64,000 bases of DNA. It comes from an uncultured Acidobacteriota bacterium. GTDB lineage: Bacteria; Acidobacteriota; Blastocatellia; Pyrinomonadales; Pyrinomonadaceae. This document shows, piece after piece, positions 60,399 through 64,000 of the stretch. The notes beneath the pieces are model-generated. The model did no database searches. It was not told the DNA's origin and saw only the letters and a list, made by a program, of their open reading frames with translations. The stretch spans positions 15,475 to 79,474 of the forward strand of contig CADEGD010000009.1 of assembly GCA_902826795.1 (NCBI GenBank). Reading direction: 5' to 3'. Both the position numbers and the translations under genes were made by a program. Each line of letters opens with the position of its first letter. Position 1 is the first letter of the stretch.

Positions 60399-62219
60399 TC
60401 AGCTCCCGCAGATCTCGTCGATAGCTTCGCCGAATTTTTCATCTATCACCGAGCGTTTGATCTTGAGGGTCGGAGTCATCTCGCCCTTGTCGATCGAGAA
60501 TTCCCTCGGCAATAGATAAACACGCTTGACTCGCTCGAAATCGGAAAGCTCTCGCGTGAGATTGACGGCGTCTTGCTGGACGCGCTTGATGAAATGCGGA
60601 TTGTCGGCAAGCTCGTCGCGAGTGCCTTCGGCCGGGACGCCGTCGGATTCCATCGCCTCTTTTAACGCGTCCCAATCCGGGACGATCAGCGCCCCAACCT
60701 GTTTACGGCCCGATCCGACGACGACTGCCTGCGACACCAGCGGACTCTGCTTCAATAAACTTTCGACCTGAAGCGGCGCGACGTATTTTCCGTTCGACAG
60801 TTTGAACAGATCCTTGAGCCGGTCGGTCACGTAAAAATGCCCGTCCGCATCCTCGTATCCAACGTCGCCGGTGTGATAGTAGCCTTCGCTGTCGAGAGCG
60901 CTCGCCGTTTCTTCGGGCTTATTGTAGTAGCCCTGCATCACGTTCGGGCCTTTGATGAGGATCTCGTCTTGCGGGCCGATCTTCATCTCGATGCCTTGGA
61001 ACGGCGTGCCGATCGAGCCGACCTTGTTGTCGTCCGGACGGTTTGCGCAGACGATGCATGCTTCGGTCATTCCATAGCCTTGCAGGATCGGAATGCCGGC
61101 CGCCCAGAAAGCGTAAGAGAGTTTTTTCGACAACGGAGCGCCGCCCGATACGAAGAATCGAAGGCTTCCGCCGACGCCGTCACGCCACTTCGAAAACACA
61201 AGTTTCGACGCGACGGCTTGTTTTGCGGCGAGAGCCGGCGAGACCGAGTCGTGCATATCCTTCGCCGTCCAATATTCCTGGCCGACGTCGAGCGCCCAAT
61301 TGAAAAGCCTAGTCTTGAATCCGCCCGCGGCCTTACCTTTCTTGACGATCTTATGGTAGACCTGCTCGAACAGCCGCGGAACGGCGGTCATGATCGTCGG
61401 TTTTACTTCCTGAAGATACGTGGCGATCTGATCGAAGGCCGGGCAATAGTGGATCGACACGCCATTCGTACAAAGCACGTAGAATACCGTCCGCTCGAAA
61501 ATATGCGACAGCGGTAATACGGCCAACGAGCGGTCATTATTTCTGATCGGCAAGCCTTTCGAGATAGCAATCACGTTGGCGGCGAAGTTTTCGTGAGTGA
61601 GCATCACGCCCTTCGGCTCGCCCGTGGTGCCTGACGTGTAGATGATCGTGGCAAGGTCGTCCGCTTTAAGCTCGGCCAGAAGTTTATCGAAATCGACACT
61701 ATCGCCGGCGTCGATGCCCTGCTGTTCGATCTCGGAAAGCGTCAGCGAACGGTTATCGCCCTCGGGTTTTGCATCGTCATCGAAAAATACTAATCGCTCG
61801 ATCCGCTCCACGCTCTGGATCGCCGCCTCGGCGTGTTTAAGCAGTTTCTTGCCGGACACGAACAGCATCTTCGCGCCCGAATCTTCGAGGATGTACCTTA
61901 TCTGCTCGACGGCCTGAGTGGTATAAATTGGGATGTTTACGGCTCTTAGCGATAGGATCGCAAGGTCGGTGAGCGACCATTCGGGGCGGTTTTCGGAGAT
62001 GATAGCGATCTTGTCGCCCGCCTTCACGCCTAGCTGCGAAAGCCCGATCGCGATCCGGCGAATGCGTTCGATCACGTCCGTTCCACTCAGATACTGCCAT
62101 ACGTTATCAGCCTTAAAAGCAAGCGCGTCCCGCTTGTTGTTACGCCTGAAAGACTCTATGCAGAAATGCGGGATCGTCTGCGGAATTTTATCGAAGCCGA
62201 TGAGGTTGTCAGCGATCAT
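60399..62219 (-). CDS. Long-chain acyl-CoA synthetase (AMP-forming)
   Basis: 606 residues of the adenylate-forming fold. The AMP-binding loop YTSGTTGEPKGV is at 194-205, and the C-terminal domain holds GYYHTGDVGYEDADGHFYVTDR and KDLFKLSNGKYVAPLQVE. It activates fatty acids as acyl-AMP and acyl-CoA. The length and sequence are of the bacterial FadD15/FAA type with an extra N-terminal region. It stands alone on the minus strand. Confidence 0.92.
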   Translation of the reverse strand: MIADNLIGFDKIPQTIPHFCIESFRRNNKRDALAFKADNVWQYLSGTDVIERIRRIAIGLSQLGVKAGDKIAIISENRPEWSLTDLAILSLRAVNIPIYTTQAVEQIRYILEDSGAKMLFVSGKKLLKHAEAAIQSVERIERLVFFDDDAKPEGDNRSLTLSEIEQQGIDAGDSVDFDKLLAELKADDLATIIYTSGTTGEPKGVMLTHENFAANVIAISKGLPIRNNDRSLAVLPLSHIFERTVFYVLCTNGVSIHYCPAFDQIATYLQEVKPTIMTAVPRLFEQVYHKIVKKGKAAGGFKTRLFNWALDVGQEYWTAKDMHDSVSPALAAKQAVASKLVFSKWRDGVGGSLRFFVSGGAPLSKKLSYAFWAAGIPILQGYGMTEACIVCANRPDDNKVGSIGTPFQGIEMKIGPQDEILIKGPNVMQGYYNKPEETASALDSEGYYHTGDVGYEDADGHFYVTDRLKDLFKLSNGKYVAPLQVESLLKQSPLVSQAVVVGSGRKQVGALIVPDWDALKEAMESDGVPAEGTRDELADNPHFIKRVQQDAVNLTRELSDFERVKRVYLLPREFSIDKGEMTPTLKIKRSVIDEKFGEAIDEICGS

Positions 62220-62339
62220 TAAGCGAAAATTATTAGCCTATTAGATATCTTCATATATTCTCAAAGGATTCGCCGGAATGTCCAACAGAAAGCGTGTTTC
62301 GACTCTACGTTGCTATATCTATGCTAGAATCAAGGAAGA

Positions 62340-62588
62340 ATGACTACGCAGGTCTTAGAAGGAACTTGGGAAGAAGTTTTGCGGCACGGCAAGAAGCTTG
62401 GCGGCCGTAAGGTAAGGCTCTTGGTTCTTGAAGACGACGCGACCGCGAAGCCAAATGTTAAAGCTGGCGAAATACTCGCGGAAGTCCGGAAGAAGCAAGA
62501 AGATCTCCCATTTACCGGGGGAGAAAAAGGCGTGGAAATCATCCGGCGAGCACGATCTGGGGAAATGTTTGAAATCGATCCCGAATGA
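62340..62588 (+). CDS. Antitoxin-like small protein
   Basis: 82 residues. It starts MTTQVLEGTWEEVLRHGKKLGGRKVRLLVLED, a beta-strand-rich start like AbrB/Phd-type antitoxins, and has a C-terminal EIIRRARSGEMFEIDPE segment. It overlaps by four bases a 21-residue frame that looks like the beginning of a PIN toxin. It was probably one half of a toxin-antitoxin pair. Confidence 0.6.
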   Translation: MTTQVLEGTWEEVLRHGKKLGGRKVRLLVLEDDATAKPNVKAGEILAEVRKKQEDLPFTGGEKGVEIIRRARSGEMFEIDPE

Positions 62589-62650
62589 GCACAGCTAACG
62601 CAGTCGTTGTCGAAACGATCGAGTCGGTCCATGGGAAGCGGCTAGTGTAG
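62585..62650 (+). pseudogene. Truncated PIN-toxin start
   Basis: A 21-residue frame MSTANAVVVETIESVHGKRLV overlaps the antitoxin stop by four bases. ANAVVVET resembles the first strand of a PIN domain, which normally continues with a Ser/Thr-Val-Leu-Ile segment. The remainder of the toxin is missing. Confidence 0.4.
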
Positions 62651-62684
62651 TTCGCCGTTTCTGCGGAAGAATATCTCATCAGCC

Positions 62685-62963
62685 ATGGAACCTCATCCCG
62701 AGATCTTCGAACCCTACGACCGCCTGATCGAGATCACGCTGCTCGGCGAGAAAAAACTCGTCCCGGAAAACAACCCCATCCTTCGCTGCCTTCAATATCT
62801 AGACATGGACAAGATCTCGGAAGCCGAGCTCTGCTGGAACGGCGACTGCATCGATTGCCAGGTCTGGATCAAAAACGGCGACAAAGAAAAAGCCCTCATG
62901 TCCTGCCGCACCAACGCCACCGAGGGAATGGACATCGTCCGCCTATCGGACAATCTGGCCTGA
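62685..62963 (+). CDS. Mini [2Fe-2S] ferredoxin-like protein
   Basis: 92 residues. Four Cys are spaced Cys50-x4-Cys55-x2-Cys58-x15-Cys74 (CWNGDCIDCQVW ... SC), like the [2Fe-2S] site of succinate dehydrogenase iron-sulfur subunits and plant-type ferredoxins. It is shorter than any stand-alone ferredoxin of that kind. It may carry electrons for an unidentified partner. Confidence 0.7.
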   Translation: MEPHPEIFEPYDRLIEITLLGEKKLVPENNPILRCLQYLDMDKISEAELCWNGDCIDCQVWIKNGDKEKALMSCRTNATEGMDIVRLSDNLA

Positions 62964-62975
62964 AGCTAAAGAGTT

Positions 62976-63195
62976 TTTAACGCAAAGACGCAAAGGTTTT
63001 TCAGTTCATCCTGTTCCTCTTTGTCATCTTGTTCTGTGGTAATGGTTTTTTCACAACAGAATAAGAAGAACAAGACGATCGAGAAGAGAGAACACCCTTT
63101 CTGGAAAAGAGGCGTCTCTCCCACCTCACGAAGGAGGGCTCAAGGGTACACACGTTTCAAATTTCAAATTTGAAATTTCAGACGGCCCCAACATG
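62976..63195. repeat. Composite intergenic repeat region
   Basis: Between convergent genes. Contains AACGCAAAGACGCAAAG at 62980-62996 (like 21973), a TCATCTTGTTCTGTGGT hairpin block at 63024-63070 (like 21875), CACCTCACGAAGGAGGG at 63124-63140 (like 32411), and an AAATTTCAAATTTGAAATTTC palindrome at 63160-63180. No gene is seen. Confidence 0.65.
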
Positions 63196-63196
63196 G

Positions 63197-63868
63197 CTAG
63201 CTTCGTTTCCCGATGAGCCTGATAATCATTTTCGATTCGTCGGTTTTGCCGGTGACGGGGGCGAAGCTGTAGTTCGATTTTTCTTCTCGTTTGAGCGAGA
63301 TCTTGAATGAGCCTTGTTTTAGCTGGAACATTCGCCGCCATTTGTTGTTTACGTCGATGGACTTGATGTTGGCATCGGTCGTTTCGAAAGTATGCTCGTT
63401 GTTGTCTGATTCGAACCGGACGACGTTGCGTGAGATATAAAGCGAGCCCTGACACGTCTTGAGAAACGAACCATCGTGGTCGTGGGTCAAACGCAACACG
63501 GCTGCACCGCCTAGGCTGATCGCCTTTTTCCAGTTGGCTTCGGCCTCTTCGAAATTCTTCTCGCCGTAAAGGCTCATGAACCCGAGCAACTGAAACGCCC
63601 GCGGGTTGGATGGCTGCAGGGCCACAGCCCGCTGCAGATACGATCGCGACGAATCGACCGCCATTGAACTCGCGATCTCGCCCGAGCTGTGTCCGCCCAT
63701 TCCATCGGCGACGATCGTCAGGCTTCCGCGTTCGGGCCGGTCTTCCGTGACGAACGGATGAACGTGTACGCCGTTGTCCTCGTTGTTCGATCGCACGCAG
63801 CCCGGATCGGTTATCACCGCGGCTGTCACCGTCAGTTCCGGAAATCTGAATTCTCTCGTTGGTTGCAT
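63197..63868 (-). CDS. PP2C-start/TPR chimera
   Basis: 223 residues. The first 75 residues are a PP2C-type phosphatase start: PGCVRSNNEDN and VADGMGGHSSGEIASS. The remaining PP2C motifs are missing. From RSYLQRAVALQPSNPRAF onward it is a TPR segment followed by a C-terminal strand-rich domain (GSLYISRNVVRFESDNNEHTF). Dead as a phosphatase, the protein could bind as an adaptor, or the gene is a deletion product. It is two bases after a PEGA-protein gene on the same strand. Confidence 0.6.
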   Translation of the reverse strand: MQPTREFRFPELTVTAAVITDPGCVRSNNEDNGVHVHPFVTEDRPERGSLTIVADGMGGHSSGEIASSMAVDSSRSYLQRAVALQPSNPRAFQLLGFMSLYGEKNFEEAEANWKKAISLGGAAVLRLTHDHDGSFLKTCQGSLYISRNVVRFESDNNEHTFETTDANIKSIDVNNKWRRMFQLKQGSFKISLKREEKSNYSFAPVTGKTDESKMIIRLIGKRS

Positions 63869-63870
63869 TT

Positions 63871-64000
63871 TTACCTGCTCTTCCTAAGCGTGAACGTAAA
63901 TACCGTTCGTCTCGTTGTGATCTCGATCGTCTCCGAAAGGTCTTGATAACCGGTTCGCTTCAATGTCAGATTCACAGTTTCGTTTTCGTTTCCGTCGATC
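63871..64000 (-). CDS. PEGA-domain protein, 3' end only
   Basis: Minus-strand frame running off the right edge; only the last 42 or so codons are seen. The sequence TLKRTGYQDLSETIEI is a PEGA-domain motif, with a C-terminal TFTLRKSR. PEGA domains occur in surface proteins and kinases. Two bases separate it from the chimera gene, so they are one operon. Confidence 0.6.
   Translation of the reverse strand, partial: IDGNENETVNLTLKRTGYQDLSETIEITTRRTVFTFTLRKSR

Overview
The window looks like a chromosomal segment of a Gram-negative, moderately GC-rich bacterium, most plausibly an Acidobacteriota of the Blastocatellia/Pyrinomonadaceae type. That assignment is inference. It rests on the mix of an RND efflux operon, a TonB-dependent receptor, a PknB-type kinase fused to a TolB-like domain and TPRs, PEGA and DUF4097 proteins, a propionate/methylmalonyl-CoA route and a CSLREA surface protein. 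There is no rRNA gene, no tRNA and no CRISPR array that I can see. Most of the window is housekeeping. The unusual content is in small repeat elements, toxin-antitoxin-like cassettes and a few broken genes.

Layout. 1-2.8 kb is an accessory block: a truncated NUDIX gene ending in a 9-mer tandem repeat, then a tight minus-strand operon of a putative winged-helix protein, a ParA-type ATPase, a RelA/SpoT-type nucleotide pyrophosphokinase and a small Cys/His protein. 3-13.4 kb is mostly plus strand: a glycine-zipper secreted protein, citrate synthase, MTA phosphorylase, small coiled-coil proteins, a VOC protein, a PfkB kinase, FabI, a four-helix-bundle gene bracketed by inverted repeats, and a LOG-family protein. 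13.4-18.2 kb is minus strand: CutA, an RraB-domain lipoprotein, an M48 peptidase, RlmD and a PIN toxin pair. 18.3-21.8 kb carries a methylmalonyl-CoA mutase large subunit and PilT. 22-31.4 kb carries an active/inactive M16 peptidase pair and a three-gene RND efflux operon. 31.6-39.9 kb carries rhodanese, an MBL hydrolase carrying an in-frame repeat, a parvulin-type PPIase, methylmalonyl-CoA epimerase and MeaB, DinB, dCTP deaminase, a MazF pair and a ComM-like ATPase. 40-48.5 kb carries TPR lipoprotein plus DUF4331, a divergent TonB receptor, a CSLREA beta-helix protein and an M91-like metallopeptidase. 48.7-52.8 kb is an ECF sigma/anti-sigma/DUF4097 operon with HicAB lying between two DUF4097 paralogues. 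52.8-64 kb carries a terminase remnant split by a palindromic repeat, RidA, glutaredoxin, a large Ser/Thr kinase, a sigma-like regulator with a divergent zinc-finger protein, a metzincin-like protein, an acyl-CoA synthetase, a mini ferredoxin, a PP2C-TPR chimera and the end of a PEGA protein.

How genes connect. Methylmalonyl-CoA mutase, epimerase and MeaB supply propionyl-CoA conversion to succinyl-CoA, feeding the same cycle as citrate synthase. FabI and the acyl-CoA synthetase handle fatty acids. The sigma/anti-sigma/DUF4097 operon, the M48/RraB/CutA operon and the M16 and PPIase genes point to envelope maintenance. The most interesting signals are (i) the ParA-RelA/SpoT operon as a candidate alarmone-based defence or toxin module, (ii) the four-helix-bundle gene as a candidate small mobile or RNA-structured element sharing its end repeat with a broken NUDIX gene, and (iii) several palindromic repeat families found both between genes and inside coding sequences.
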